Assembly (NCBI RefSeq): GCF_031755915.1
Contig: NC_083383.1
Coordinates: forward strand, 2,422,001-2,486,000
DNA length: 64,000 nucleotides
Origin: Ziziphus jujuba
Lineage: Eukaryota; Streptophyta; Magnoliopsida; Rosales; Rhamnaceae
Direction of reading: 5' to 3'
Position numbers and translations under genes: made by a program. Each line of letters starts with the position of its first letter. Position 1 is the first letter of the stretch. Below the pieces are notes generated by a model, which searched no databases, had not been told where the DNA came from, and saw only the letters and a program-made list of their open reading frames with translations. Positions 1 to 11,889 of the stretch are shown one piece after another.

Positions 1-165
1 CTTCAAAACCCCATCAAGATCCACCAGAGGCTCGTTGAGCTCTTCACCACCACTCACCAGGTCCTCTTTCGGCCACATGAAACTTGTTGGTACTAAGCTA
101 GGATTCTGCAGAACATTCCTTACGTCCTTCTGATCTTGGAGATTCAGTGTGGCTCTTGAATCCAT
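1..165 (-). CDS. 2-oxoglutarate/Fe(II) dioxygenase, N-terminal part (gibberellin-oxidase-like), cut by window edge
   Basis: The minus strand reads an uninterrupted 55-codon N-terminus from the ATG at 165 down to the window edge. It includes VPTSFMWPKEDL and ELNEPLVDLDGVL. A W-P-x-E-D segment followed by a 'PLVDLDG' strand is typical of the DIOX_N domain of plant 2-oxoglutarate-dependent dioxygenases, especially gibberellin-oxidase-like members. Those cytosolic enzymes oxidise small molecules using 2-oxoglutarate, ascorbate and Fe(II). The HxD...H iron ligands and the RxS motif lie outside the window, so activity and exact subfamily cannot be judged. The ATG is chosen because upstream sequence turns at once into an (AT)n tract at about 187-208. 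Family call is fairly safe; the gibberellin assignment is inference. Confidence 0.7.
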   Translation of the reverse strand, partial: MDSRATLNLQDQKDVRNVLQNPSLVPTSFMWPKEDLVSGGEELNEPLVDLDGVLK

Positions 166-3100
166 CGTTGTACACGCACGCACCTGATATATATATATAT
201 ATATATATGCGCTCCGGTACAAACTCAGATTAATGTTATAACTACTGGAAAGATAAAAAATGAAAAAGTAGACAAGAAATATGAAGAACCTAGAAGTATA
301 TATGTATAGGGTACTAGAATAGCTATATATATATATATATATATGCAGCCCTCTTATGATTGACATGATGCCCTTATTAAGATGGGTCAGTGTTTAGTTA
401 CATGTAATTCATTATGGATTTGTATATAATTTAATTTGACTTTTATGCAATTAAGCACCCAACTTCACTCTAATGTGGATGTTGGCGCTATATACTTTTA
501 TTTTAAAGGCACCGCACCTGAGATTACACTTTTATCTTAAAGGACAACACCTGAAATTACCAAAAGGAGCTAATATTTTTCAGATTACTTCAGAACAAAA
601 TCTTACATGTATAAGAAAGTAAGTTTTAACTAAAAGCTAACCTTTTGCTAAACTATAATGGCTTTTGGATTAAATGACTTTTAGCTATCGAGTCATGATT
701 CATTCGAGTTTCAGCATGACTACTCTTCTTTTTTCTCCTTTACTAATTTTCCTTTTTAAAAAAATAAAAAATAAAATTAGTACTGCCCCTTGGCAAAAGT
801 TTGTATCTAATCAGACTTGGTGCAAAAGTCGTTTTACTCCCCGGCTAGCTTTTGATTTGTTTATCCAACTTTGTAGAGACTTAAACATCTCTTTCTTTCT
901 CATTGTCCCGTATAGACACGCTACGAAAAGAGATTAAATAGTGTCAATTTTTTATTCTATGTATGCACAGTACCTTTAAATTGACTAGTAGTACATATGT
1001 GTGTTTGTAAATATTTTATATAAATATATATAATTTTGTTATAGAAAATCAATTTTGTGTGTTGTTCCTGTACACATCTTGTATATGCGCTCTTTACAGC
1101 ATAAAAACATAATTGTATAAACCCATAGCAAAAAATATCATATAATCATTAAAAAAACAAAAAAGAATATACTATTATATAACTAATGTGTAAAATTTGA
1201 ATTTAAACCCACATGCAAAAATAAGTACAATTAGATGCAACGTCAATGAGGAATTAGGAAACAAGATTGTTATTCCGTTGGACATCTTTTAGCCGGCCTT
1301 TTATTTTGTTTGGGTTAAAATGGGGCAAGAAGCTAGCCCAATCAAACAATAGTTAAACTTTTTCTTGTTTCCGAAGCAACCACACAATCGCTTTTAACAA
1401 AATAGCTCCCATGGGAAGGCATCAGTAGCAATAATATTTAGGCATATTTATAAATGCAAATGAAACTTCAAAAAGGAATTAGGAAATTATAAGAAAAATG
1501 GTAATTTTATATCCATTACATAAAATTAATTAAGGTCTCACCCGAACAATAATGCACAAGCCAACTATAGTAGAACTGTAGAACTATATATATATATTTA
1601 TAGGAATTTCTAAAACATTTCTAGGCCATCAAAGTTTTAATAATTCATTTATAAGTTAATCATTTGTAAACTTTCTACTTCTAGGAATCTGATTCAGCAT
1701 GCAATGATAAAACTTCTTTTTTTTTTTTTCCTTGGATTTTTTTATTTTTATTTATTTTTGGGTGCTCAATATGGATAAGCAATGAAAATAACTTTTATGA
1801 AAGTCATCATCCCAAATAAAGATGACAAAATTCTTCATGGGACCTGGTTCTAGTGAGACCAATTACTCATAATTGGACATCATAAAGATATTTTATATCA
1901 ATGATAAGGGTAATATTTACGTCCATAATATAGAGATTCTAATAAGAATTGATATCCACATTCCTAATCTATCCCTTATACATAAAGATGTAATTATATT
2001 TGTTCAAAAATTATATATCATTGTCTTATCAAAAAAGAAATTTATATATCATTTACATAAATACCATAATTTCTAGACATATATACCATTAAACAGAATG
2101 GTGAAACACAATTTAATTAATTAATTGATAGACAAAGAGTGAATCTATAGGAATTAAATCTAATTAAGATGGTCCATTCATAATGGAGAGCAAAGTATAT
2201 AAAATCCCATCAACATTAATTACAATAATTGATACATGCAATTTTTATTTATTTTTTAATGTGCATGGGGATACGAGACTAGCTAGGTTTAGGCAGTTGG
2301 TCTGCATGGACCAGAACCACATGAGGCACTAGAGAAATGCATATGTTGGGCATCAATATCATGTTTTATAAGACTATCTCCCAAAGATTTCAGGCAGAAT
2401 GAAGAAAAAGGGCAGTACATGGGAGGGGCCGCTCTTCCCTGAATAGATAAACAACCAGGACCAGTACTATTCAAGATTATCCTGGCCGACATGGATATCT
2501 TGTTCCAATTTCTTTTGATTCGTACCAATATTACTCACCCAATACCCCTTCACGTGATCTTAATCGTCTTATTCTAATTTTAAGGACACTTTCTGCATGA
2601 TATCCATACCCTACTTGTCCCGTTTTCAGACAGCAAAAAACTTACTCATCATTCTTTTTCCGGGGCACTTTAAAAAATGTCACATATATTTTGAATTATA
2701 TTCTTTTATTTGTTTCATAATATATATTTTTTGCTTAATTAATGAATATTTCTTACGACTTTTTACTTGTAACACAACCCACTTAGCTATTATTAATTGT
2801 TGTTTCGAGAAAAGGAAAAAAAGCTATCATTAATTCAAACACAAAACGGAAGCATATAGATTTGATGTACAATCCCCAACCCCAACATAAATTACTAATA
2901 TATATATATATATATATTTATATATAAACCCTCCAACATAAATTTGTGGATGGCTTGGCTACCTTGGCCTTTTTTTTTTTTTTTATATTTTTGTTTTTTT
3001 TTTAATGAACAAAATTAGTATGCATGATGATGAAGTAATTGAAAAGACTACATAGAGAAAAAGGAAGAACGGTTATATTAAAGAATATTGAAATAGTGGG

Positions 3101-4325
3101 ATTGAAGATGATATTATTTGGAGTTGTGGGAGGGATTTTTTTAATGATTAGTCCATCTAAGTGTTCACTATCATTTAGTCACATCGCCGAAACGTAGGAA
3201 ATTGAATGATTGACATGTGTTTATCTAAAAAGAAAAAAAGAAAAAATAATAATAATTGACATGTTAAAAAAACCCTTATCATAAAGAGATAAAGTCATAC
3301 GACGGTACCTAAATGCAATTACAATTGACAAGAAAGTCCCCAGACCAAATAGTCACCTTGCCTTCTTCTTTTAGAGGATGCTTTCGCATATTTCAAATGG
3401 CCAATAAAGGAATATGATCCCCTTGCAAACCGGCGTTAGAAGATTGAAGTTTATAACTCGAATTTAATATAAAATTTTTAACCACCTTTTAACACTTGGT
3501 GTTTGAAATTGCTAGATGTCATTAAACCACCTAAAAGGTGCTAGATTTCCAACAAAACCCTTTTTCCTTTCAACTCCTCGTACCAAGAATTTTAAAAAAA
3601 AAAAAAAATTAAAATATTAGCAAAGGCGATCAAGAAATTTATTTGTAGAACCCAACTTTTTTGTGATTTTGGTGAATATTGATTGAGCACAGCTTCAATA
3701 GACTTTGACCCAATGTGCCCTCATTAGGCCCAAAATTTTACTATTGGGCCAGGGCCCTCGGCACCTATTACTAGCCCAATATTAGGAGTCGTGTGGATGC
3801 ACAAGGCTGAAACTCGTTAAAAGCCCTCTGGAAAAAGTAGTATAACGGCCTAATTACCCGATGCCCAGATGGCTATTATTGACCATGCCTCCTTCTTTTT
3901 CTTTTGTATATGTCAAGAAGTCCCATTTTAAAAAAGGTGTGGCGGTAAATCGATTTAAAATGAGGTATCTCTTCAGCATTGACTTACTTTTTCATAAACA
4001 ATTATAATATCACCACCCCAATATTAAAAAAAAATCAATTATAATAATTGTTCATGGCGTCACAATAACAAGTACAAAGCCAAATTCATACTGCCCAAAT
4101 GTATATGTTCGGAGTCTTAATAGTATCTGAAAGGGGTAGAACAATCAAATGCAAAAGAAAAGAATAAAAAAATACAAAAATACAAGCTCATTTAATTACA
4201 GGGAGATCCAGTTGATCATTTCCAAACCCATTAATGAATGAATGAAAATGTTGGGAAAAAAAAAAAAAAACACCGTAAAACTCACCACATACCAATAATA
4301 TGCAAAGCACAGAATACACACATTT
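166..4325. other. Intergenic, AT-rich
   Basis: No coding region I can support. (AT)n microsatellites lie at about 187-208, 324-344 and 2901-2918. Several homopolymer T or A runs are present. A minus-strand open frame at 2289-2528 has no recognisable similarity and is not called. Confidence 0.6.
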
Positions 4326-5291
4326 CTAAAGAAAAATAAAGCAATCCAAGGCGATTAGGGGGCTATCGATATCCTCCATAGGAATAGAGTCGATGTCATG
4401 GTCATGAAGTGGAGCCAGCGCTTCGCCAACCGCAATCTCGTCGATTTTTGATCCAATCCGGGGAATGCCCGTGTCTCTACCACTCCTCGAATAGGTCCCA
4501 ATTCCTCGACTCGAATTAATAATGTTGCTGTTTGGACTTGCTGGCCTAACATTTTCCTTATTCCTCAAAATACACTTGGGATTACCAACTGTGCAAGTAC
4601 AACTCATACGCTTCGAATGGCATTCTCTCTGTGCGTTCGTGATCAGAACTCCTCCATTACTAAATCTCCGACTCGGAGACGGTGATCTCAAGGTTCTAGT
4701 ACTCTGAAGAGAATACGACGTCGTACTGGTAAGCCTCTGATCTGGCTCTTTGCGGAAACTCTTTTTTCTTGTCAGAGTTGGTGAACTCGACCGGACTCTC
4801 TTCTTCTGCGGCGTAGCGGACCAATTCATCTTTTGCTGATTAGACTGCTTCAGAAACGTACTTGGCAATACTGGTTTCGGGGGAGAGTCTAAGTGCTCTC
4901 TGGGTTTGGAAACAGGCAACGAGGAAAGAGTAGCTTCCTTGAGTGAGTTTATGCGAATTATATGTGGGTTTTCCTTGTAGCATGACCACAAAAATTCATT
5001 GGAGAAAGATCTATCTTTTGAGCTTATCACCGAAGACCCACTTGAGGATGTGGAGCTTGAGCTGCTTGTGTTAGTAGTAGTGGTACAAGTAAAGGAAGAA
5101 ACAGAAGAAGTGGTAGAATTTGAAGGAGATGGTGGAGAGGGTGAAATTTTGTTTGAAAGAGGAATAATATTGATGGGTGTGGTTGAAGCTTGTGAAATTA
5201 CAAGCTTGTCTTGGACATGAGGATGATCAAATTCTTCTTCTTGAAAATGAGGATGTTTTCTGGGTATGCATTTGCTAATGCAAGACCCCAT
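4326..5291 (-). CDS. N-myristoylated serine-rich protein of unknown function
   Basis: Single-exon gene for 321 residues. The N-terminus MGSCISKC has a glycine at position 2 for N-myristoylation, with cysteines 4 and 8 as likely palmitoylation sites, so membrane anchoring is expected. Residues about 50-90 are a Ser/Thr-rich low-complexity run. The middle (about 150-215) is basic and rich in S-P and R-S dipeptides, including KKRVRSSSPTLTRKKSFRK and RSPSPSRRFS. A conserved-looking cysteine segment (CHSKRMSCTCTVGNPKC) follows. The acidic tail ends in PLIALDCFIFL. Plants carry such 'MGSCISKC' proteins, annotated only as uncharacterised or serine/arginine-repetitive-like. The ATG is strongly supported by the lipidation signal. 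Confidence 0.85.
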   Translation of the reverse strand: MGSCISKCIPRKHPHFQEEEFDHPHVQDKLVISQASTTPINIIPLSNKISPSPPSPSNSTTSSVSSFTCTTTTNTSSSSSTSSSGSSVISSKDRSFSNEFLWSCYKENPHIIRINSLKEATLSSLPVSKPREHLDSPPKPVLPSTFLKQSNQQKMNWSATPQKKRVRSSSPTLTRKKSFRKEPDQRLTSTTSYSLQSTRTLRSPSPSRRFSNGGVLITNAQRECHSKRMSCTCTVGNPKCILRNKENVRPASPNSNIINSSRGIGTYSRSGRDTGIPRIGSKIDEIAVGEALAPLHDHDIDSIPMEDIDSPLIALDCFIFL

Positions 5292-5353
5292 TTTTGGTAC
5301 TGGATTTTGATTTAGGCTGAGGAGAGATTAGTAGACAATGTAGCTATGGAATA

Positions 5354-5366
5354 GATCTATATATAA
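5354..5366 (-). promoter_or_regulatory. Candidate TATA box of the 4326-5291 gene
   Basis: On the minus strand TTATATATAGATC lies about 65 nt upstream of the ATG at 5291. This spacing would give a short 5' leader. Motif and distance only. Confidence 0.4.
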
Positions 5367-5776
5367 TCCTAGTATAGTTTATTTGAGAAAGAATAAAAAA
5401 GAGCAAGGGAAAGGTGAATGGTGGCTTTTGCTTTTTGGTCTTTTTTTATTTTAATTTTTACTTTCCAGATATTTGAATTTGGTTGCCGGGTATGTCATCC
5501 GTTGCTCAACGGTTATGTAGGGGGGATAATGGAGGGATACTTTTTCAGTTTAGTTTCTTGACGCCACAATGATTATATAAAAGAAGGTGTAAATAGTTCA
5601 CTTTCCATTTCCTAGCCGGTATCGACAGCAGCGGAATTTAAAGAATGCATAAGGGGCTTTCTTCACAAAGCATATATAGTCTCTGAAAACCACCCTTTGT
5701 TTCCGTTCACTCATAATGCTGCATTTATTCAAAACCTTGTTTTCCAAATAAACATTTTTATTTTCTTGAGAATTAT

Positions 5777-5808
<32 letters not shown>

Positions 5809-6711
5809 AGTATGTATATATATAAAAATAGTTCACGAATAACATTTTTGTTTCCAACTAAATTTCACCGGTCTTTCCATATACACAAGTTGAATGGTTT
5901 AAACTCTTCATGATTAAAAGCTTTTTGAAGTAGTGAGCAATATATAATGTTCCATATATGGTGTGATAATTAGCCTTTGGGTGGAATTCATTTGCTTTAG
6001 AGTTGAGGAAAGATTTGCAAATGTAAGGTCCTATAATTTAGACATTGCCCGGTCACGTCTATTACTTCAGGTGGTGAAAAAGCTAGGCAAATAAAACTAG
6101 TTGAGCTTTACCGCCTTAGTCATGGGAAAATGTGGAAGTCTGATAAGAGTGCCAGAAGTGTTTCACTTTCCGGCCTTCTTTTAAATACAGTTTTACTTTC
6201 ATAGCAAGAAAAACGAACAAACATTATTTTTACTGCAACCGAAACAGTTTAATTTCATCTCTCAAGATTGTTATCCCGTGGAAACAAATATATAAGGTGT
6301 TAATTACAAGGATTATGCTTCAAACTAGAGCATAATATTACCATAAGCTGAATAATAGCATAATATATTACCATAATCTAAGTAAAAAACCTATAACTCT
6401 TGGCTACAATTCAGACCATGAGCATAATAGTACCAAACATACAACTCTTACCTACAATTCATGGAATCAAAAATTTCCAACAAACAAGTCTAGTTAATCA
6501 AGAAAGAACACCATATATAAAAAGTGGAAGAACATAAAGTGGAATAGTTAATCATGGAAGGAAGTTCAGCTTAATTAACTTATACATACCAAATTAAACG
6601 ATGGTCCTGCCTTGCAAACACCTTTCCCAACCTACTTAAGGCAAGCAAACATTCTAAGAGTTTATTGATATATTTACATTTACATGTAAGAAAAAGCAGA
6701 AAATATGTAAT
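5367..6711. other. Intergenic, AT-rich
   Basis: Contains an (AT)n tract at about 5769-5800. No coding signal supported. Confidence 0.55.
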
Positions 6712-6906
6712 CTACGAGGAAGGACGATTATTGGAAGAAGAAAACAATTCAGTTACAATTCTTGTCATGATTTTTCCTCTCTTGGGTACCTCCACTGGTC
6801 TTGGCAAACGGCCTTGAGATGGAGGCTGCCAGTCAACATTTTTATTACTTGATTCCCCTCCATCGTCTTTGATGGACTTGGTCCTCTTTTGACTGCCGTC
6901 GCTCAT
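6712..6906 (-). CDS. Possible small or last-exon coding segment, unrecognised
   Basis: From the ATG at 6906 the minus strand encodes about 64 hydrophilic residues ending NNRPSS. The segment contains GRLPRPVEVPKRGKIMTRIV and has biased, protein-like composition. The open frame continues upstream through GDRLLK to a good acceptor (TTTCCAG), so it could be the final exon of a spliced gene instead of a complete gene. I do not recognise the family. It lies on the same strand as the decayed gene pieces that begin at 7.9 kb and could be another piece. Low confidence. Confidence 0.25.
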   Translation of the reverse strand: MSDGSQKRTKSIKDDGGESSNKNVDWQPPSQGRLPRPVEVPKRGKIMTRIVTELFSSSNNRPSS

Positions 6907-7689
6907 CTTCAAGAGCCTGTCGCCTGGAAAGAATTAGTAAATCTGCAAAAGAGAACATGAAATATTATGGATCAAAATGGAAAATATATTTGTCAAGGCA
7001 ACAAGAAAACGTTGGGTATGGTAGTGGTCACGAGAGAGTCTGCAGCTTTAAAGAAGACGTCGTACGGTAAGATAGTTACTGGTGAGACATGCGCGTGCCT
7101 TGACACGGTACTAGTCGGCCCACCCTGTCTATTGCCAAAAAAACAAAAAAAAAAAAAAAAAAAAACAAAAAGACTTTTCATCTTCATTATTGTGAGGGGA
7201 ATTTGGTCCAATGCTCTTTTTAAAAGGGTCATAATGATATATATCCTTGGTGAATTTTTTGGTTTTGTTCTTTATTTTAGATTTAATACAAGGTTACCTT
7301 CTCGCTTGTAGTTATTTCTTCTTTGCTGCTTTAGAAATACTTGAATGGTGGATCAGAAGAATCTGGGTCTTTAGCAAATAGGGGTTTTGTTTCGATTCTA
7401 CTAGGATTTGTGGGTATTTTTAAGTTTTTAATGTTGCTCACCAAGGTTTCTTTTGAAAAATCTGCATTGAGGAGGTTGGAGAAGCAATTGAATGTTCTCT
7501 TTGGGGCTTTGGGAGCCATAGCTGGGAATATGGTTTGCTTCCTAATTAGTCCTTTGGTTCTGGATTTCAATTTTGGTCCACTTGATGGTTTTGGTAGATC
7601 TTCAATTGCTGTTTAAATGGGTTGCTTAGTTGGTTTTCTATTTATGCTTGGAATGAAGAGTTTATCTTTTTACAGATAAGAAACAAAAA

Positions 7690-7832
7690 TAAAGATTGCA
7701 TAAAAAACTCAAAAGATGTAAAAGTATTGCAGCTCGAATCTGATTATTGTAAAGCTGCCTCATCTTTTTAGAGAAAGCAAAAAAAAAACTCAGAAGATGT
7801 ACAAATATTGCAGTTCGAATCTGATTACTACG
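7690..7832. repeat. Short tandem duplication (two ~45-bp copies)
   Basis: A segment containing AGATGTA...ATATTGCAG(C/T)TCGAATCTGATTA occurs twice, about 85 bp apart. It lies just downstream of the LTO1-like pseudogene on that gene's strand. Seen directly; no function inferred. Confidence 0.6.
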
Positions 7833-7915
7833 TAAATCACAAGGATACTATTCACTCTATACATATGTGAAACAACACAATTTGAAAAGAATCATCCTAT
7901 GTGGGCAGACTAGAT

Positions 7916-9341
7916 TCATTTAACATCAAAACCGGATGCTTGTGCAAGATCTGACAACTCTTGTTCACCACTCAAAACCTGCAAGAAACACCCATCTTTG
8001 ATGAGAAATGGATGAATTTCAAAGGGCGAGAAAATAAAATGTCGGGAGGGGAGAAACTCCAATGGCAATTTCATCTTCTCCAAATTGAGTAATTAGTAAA
8101 ATCCAAGAATGAATTTTAACGCTTTCTCACCTGCTCGTTTATCACCCATGTTGGGAATCCTTCAATTCCAGCATCTGCGCATGCCTTTAAAATTTTGGTT
8201 CCTTTCTTATAACCATCAGGGAAGCATTCAACATAATTCAACAGTTTTGCCGCCTCACTTCCAAACATCTGCATTCAGTGTCACCATGCAAATACCATAA
8301 TGTAGTAAGTAATTCATTTTTTGAAAACAAAACGCACAAGAGATGATCAATGTGAATATAGTTACCAATTTTTCAATTGTATTAACCTCATGGTTCAAAT
8401 CATCTTCTAAAACAAAAGTTACAGAGTGCAGAGTTACCTGTTTTTGTTCTAGGTAGTGTGAATACCAGAAAGCCCCATACATTTTAGCATCAATTGATTG
8501 CAGTTGCTTTGCAAGAGAAAGAGCAAAAGGACTTGATGGTAATGTTATCTCAGTTGTAAAATATGGCAGTTCAATTTCAGCCAGGCTAACCAAGAAATGA
8601 AACAAGGGAAATAAGTCACTGCAAATGTCTTATACATTATAACCATATTTAAAATTATAATTTTAAAAGTTAATGACAGCATAACAATCACCAATTTTCT
8701 CTAATCTATCAGCATTCTTGTACAGTTTACATTTTTATAATCTATGCTATTTTATTTCAGTTGAAATTTATAAAATTCTTTAAAATAAAAAATTGGGTTC
8801 TTGACATCTTAGGATTAGGGAAAACAGGAAAAGCAATGTTAAGAGTGGGCAGAGTTGAATAGCCTACCATTATGCTAACTTCAAGTCACACCCTGATGAA
8901 TAAAGTAACTAAACCCCTATATTGCAGATTCAAATAGAAAAAAATCACTGAGCAGAGAGAAAGAGTAATTACCTTGAAGGCATAGGTTATGAAGAGCTAT
9001 ATGATAAATTGAGAGCAAGAACCACCAAACTAGCTATAAACAGCTGTAAACCCACCACTTTCTGTATCTGTTGCAACCCAAAATCCTATAATACAAACAT
9101 CAAAGGAGTACATAGTTATTTTTACTACGACATAAATGCTTTGTTCTGTAAGTTTTTCGTAAATACAAAGATAAGAAAACATGAATACACCGAACAAATA
9201 ATTTACCTTTTGAGTGATGAAAAATAAGCTGAATGATAGGAGAGCAGATAATAGACAGTAAGAGCATGACGCTCCTGTAAATTTAGTGCTTAAAATGTAT
9301 AGGAAATATACATTTGAAGCAGCCATGGAGGTCGTAGTTCA
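7916..9341 (-). pseudogene. LTO1: Truncated LTO1 (plastid VKOR-thioredoxin fusion) pseudogene, introns retained
   Basis: Five exon remnants on the minus strand match the C-terminal two-thirds of plant LTO1, a thylakoid thiol oxidoreductase with a VKOR membrane domain and a lumenal thioredoxin-like domain. They are 9207-9338 (SMAASNVYFLYILSTKF, CSYCLLSALLSFSLFFITQK), 8973-9085, 8438-8585 (TEITLPSSPFALSLAKQL, AKMYGAFWYSHYLEQKQ), 8131-8268 (YVECFPDGYKKGTK, GFPTWVINEQ) and 7916-7978 (VLSGEQELSDLAQASGFDVK then TGA). Junctions are GT-AG. Lesions: in-frame TGA at 9339-9341 immediately upstream of the first remnant, TAA at 8987-8989 (a CAA-to-TAA change fits), and both cysteines of the thioredoxin CSHC motif changed to tyrosine (YSHY). 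The transit peptide and first VKOR half were not found upstream. Retained introns exclude a processed retrocopy. Confidence 0.85.
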
Positions 9342-9783
9342 TACCCTACTCCAGATAATACGGTTGTATGTAATAGTTATATCCTACATATTCTTTTCTG
9401 TTTTTGCAATTTTTGTGTCTCTTCATAAGGAAATTTTAAGTAATCAACTTGGAGCTGTACCTTTTTTATGAATGTTTTCTTGTTACTTTTTCTGCCTTTT
9501 ATATAAAGCCCTTCACACGGTGCTGACTTAAACATTCAGGATCTGTTTTGTTGTTACAGCCTGTATTTATGTATATGAGGATGGAAGGGTTCAAATACTA
9601 ACTCATCTCCATGTCATGGTCTGTTGTCCTTATCATCTTTAGCTTATTCTTAAGTGGTCCAAAGGGTGACTGATAGTGAATTTGGCGACTCTTCTGTGTG
9701 TACCTATCTCCATCCGTCCCATACTTGTTCAATGGGTTAAGTATTTTGTAAAATTAGGTTATTTCACTTGCAAATTTAGGTAA

Positions 9784-10690
9784 TTATCGAAACCCCTATG
9801 GTTATCACATTTTACCAATTTTTTGGCTTCCACAAGTCCCCTAATATGTGTTAAATGCAACAACATGCAAAATATACATTCTTCAATGATCCTAAAGAGA
9901 AAAAACCCCAAAAGTTCTGAAAAAGATCTCAAATTGGCACAAAAATTTTATTACTTAGGGCCTTCGATAATTACCGATGAAATCTACAGTAATTAATTTG
10001 TAGTTGTTGGAAAAATTACTGTAGGTTTCATTGATACATACCGAAACCCCTATGGTAATCATATTTTACCAATTTTTTGGTCCCCACAAGTCCCCTAATG
10101 TGTGTTACATGCAACAACATACAAAATATACATTCTTCAATGATCCTAAAGAGAAAAACCCCCAAAAATTCTAAAAAAGTTCTCAAATTGGCACAAAAAT
10201 TTTATTGTTATAGGGCCTTCGGTAATTACCAATGAAACCTACAGTAATCAATTTGTAGTTGCTGGAAAAATTAGCGTAGGTTTCATCAGTAATTATCGAA
10301 ACCCCTATGGTAATCACATTTTATCAATTTTTTGGCCTTCACCAGTCCCCTAATGTGTGTTAAATGTAACAACATGCAAAATATACATTCTTCAATGATC
10401 CTAAAGAGAAAAAACCCCAAACGTTTTTAAAAAGTTCTCAAATTGGCACAAAAATTTGATTACTGTAGGGCTTTCGGTAATTACAGATGAAACCTACGGT
10501 AATCAATTTGTCCTTGCTTGAAAATTTACCGTAGATTAAATCGTAATTACCGAAACCTTTATGGTAATCATATTTTACCAATTTTTTGGCCCCCATAAGT
10601 CCCCTAATGTGTGTTAAATGCAACAACATGCATAATATACATTCTTCAATGATCCTAAAGAGAAAAAACCCCAAAATGGTCAAATTGAAA
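9784..10690 (+). repeat. Satellite array A: ~254-bp unit, about four copies
   Basis: The landmark CGAAACCCCTATGG (or a close variant) starts at 9788, 10042, 10297 and 10551, giving a period of 254-255 bp. Each unit also contains AACATGCAAAATATACATTC, AATGATCCTAAAGAGAAAAA and AAATTGGCACAAAAATTT. Short GGTAATTACCGATGA-like words recur, and CGGTAATTACCG is itself a palindrome. Copies differ by a few substitutions, so the array is not brand new. Similar 'TTACCGA...TCGGTAA' words occur near the ends of plant CACTA-type transposons, but I see no CACTA termini. Confidence 0.85.
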
Positions 10691-10744
10691 TTACCGACGG
10701 GGTTTCGGTAATTACTGATGGAACTGTCGGTAATTTTTCCAACA

Positions 10745-11215
10745 AACATTGGGACTCCTAATATGGATTACCGATGACCTGTCGGTAATCAACTTTGGGT
10801 GAAATTTTCTAAGTTTTTCCAAACTTTTTGTGGATTGTATTGTTGAGGATCATTAATAAAACTATATTTTGCATGTTCTTAGTGGAAACACACATTATCG
10901 AAGTTGTCGAATTGAATTGTGATGATTTGCTTTAAAAATACATGATAAATTGAAATTACCGATAAGGTATCAGTAATTACCGATGTAACCGTCGGCTTTG
11001 GTAATTATCGATGCACCATCAGTAATCAACTTTATTTGGAATTTTTTCACTTTTTCCAGTCTTTTTGTAGATTTTTTTGTTGAGGATCATTAATAAATTT
11101 AGATTTAGCATGTTATTGGTGGAAACATACATCATCGAACTTGTCGGATGGACAATTGTAAATTACCGATAGTGCATTGGTAATTACTGAAGGAAATTGT
11201 CAGTAATTTTTTCAG
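10745..11215 (-). repeat. Satellite array B: diverged copies in inverted orientation to array A
   Basis: Two diverged units repeat with a ~247-bp period (TGAGGATCAT at 10844 and 11091). Each carries TTTGCATGTT or TTAGCATGTT, and GGAAACA(C/T)ACAT. Read on the minus strand these correspond in order to the AATGATCCT, AACATGC(A)AA and ATGTGTG landmarks of array A. The two arrays therefore face each other around a junction near 10.69-10.74 kb. Confidence 0.65.
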
Positions 11216-11554
11216 CAAGCACATAGGCTCATACATAATAGTTCTTGCCATACTATTATTTATTTATTTTTATTTGTTGGTTGACAGCAAACCATCAAAT
11301 ATCCCATATATATTGAAAAGGCTAAAATATAAATATAAATATTTAGACAAACATATGTATATAGGATATAAATATAAATACTACCAACAACACATTGGCC
11401 AAAAAAATATTTAATGATGATATACTCATTGATTCCAAATTAAGAGAATCATGACAAAAACACTTTGGAAACATTAACAAATTTTGAATATAATTTTATA
11501 TCATACAAGATAGATGTAGTATGGAAATAGAAAAAATTACAAATTGTTTGTGAA

Positions 11555-11865
11555 CTAATCTCGAGATAAAAAATGACTTGCAAACAGGTAGTGAATAAAG
11601 AAATAAGCTACCTGAAGAACACCAAGTGCAGCTAGCCAGCTCAAAGAGAAGCACCGATGTAACTTGGCAACACAGCTAGACATCCAGGTTACATTACCAA
11701 GATTTGTCAATTGCCTGGCCATGCCTACTCTAGAACAACAAACCAAGCCAAGGTATCCCATGCTAATATCTCACTTAAGCAATCATCCCAATCAAGGACT
11801 CCTAACAAAAGGATTATAGATAACCAATCATTGCAGCTACAACTCTTGCTACACCAAGAGCTTCC
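11555..11865 (-). pseudogene. Fragment of plastid glutamate/malate translocator DiT2, frameshifted
   Basis: Reads EALGVARVVAAMIG, then (next frame) LLLGVLDWDDCLSE and AWDTLAWFVVL, then QLTNLGNVTWMSSCVAKL and LGVLQVAYFFIHYLFAS. This is a membrane segment of the plant dicarboxylate transporter DiT2 family (chloroplast inner envelope, glutamate/malate exchange). It follows a consensus acceptor (TTGCAG). A one-base loss (GGTTATC where GGTTTATC is expected) and a two-base gain near 11729 break the frame twice. Homology stops after FAS, so it is one isolated exon. Confidence 0.75.
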
Positions 11866-11889
11866 CTGCAAGCATACCAAAAATACATG

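Noticed and set aside
2289..2528. 79-codon minus-strand frame with a short-peptide look
   Set aside because: No recognisable signal peptide or conserved peptide motif; not enough to call a gene.
6967..7616. Frames of 114 and 91 codons on plus and 79 codons on minus
   Set aside because: They cross poly-A or lack any known motif; a further captured gene piece is possible but unsupported.
9784..10690. CRISPR-like spaced repeats
   Set aside because: Units are 254 bp and almost identical throughout with no unique spacers; this is a plant satellite array.
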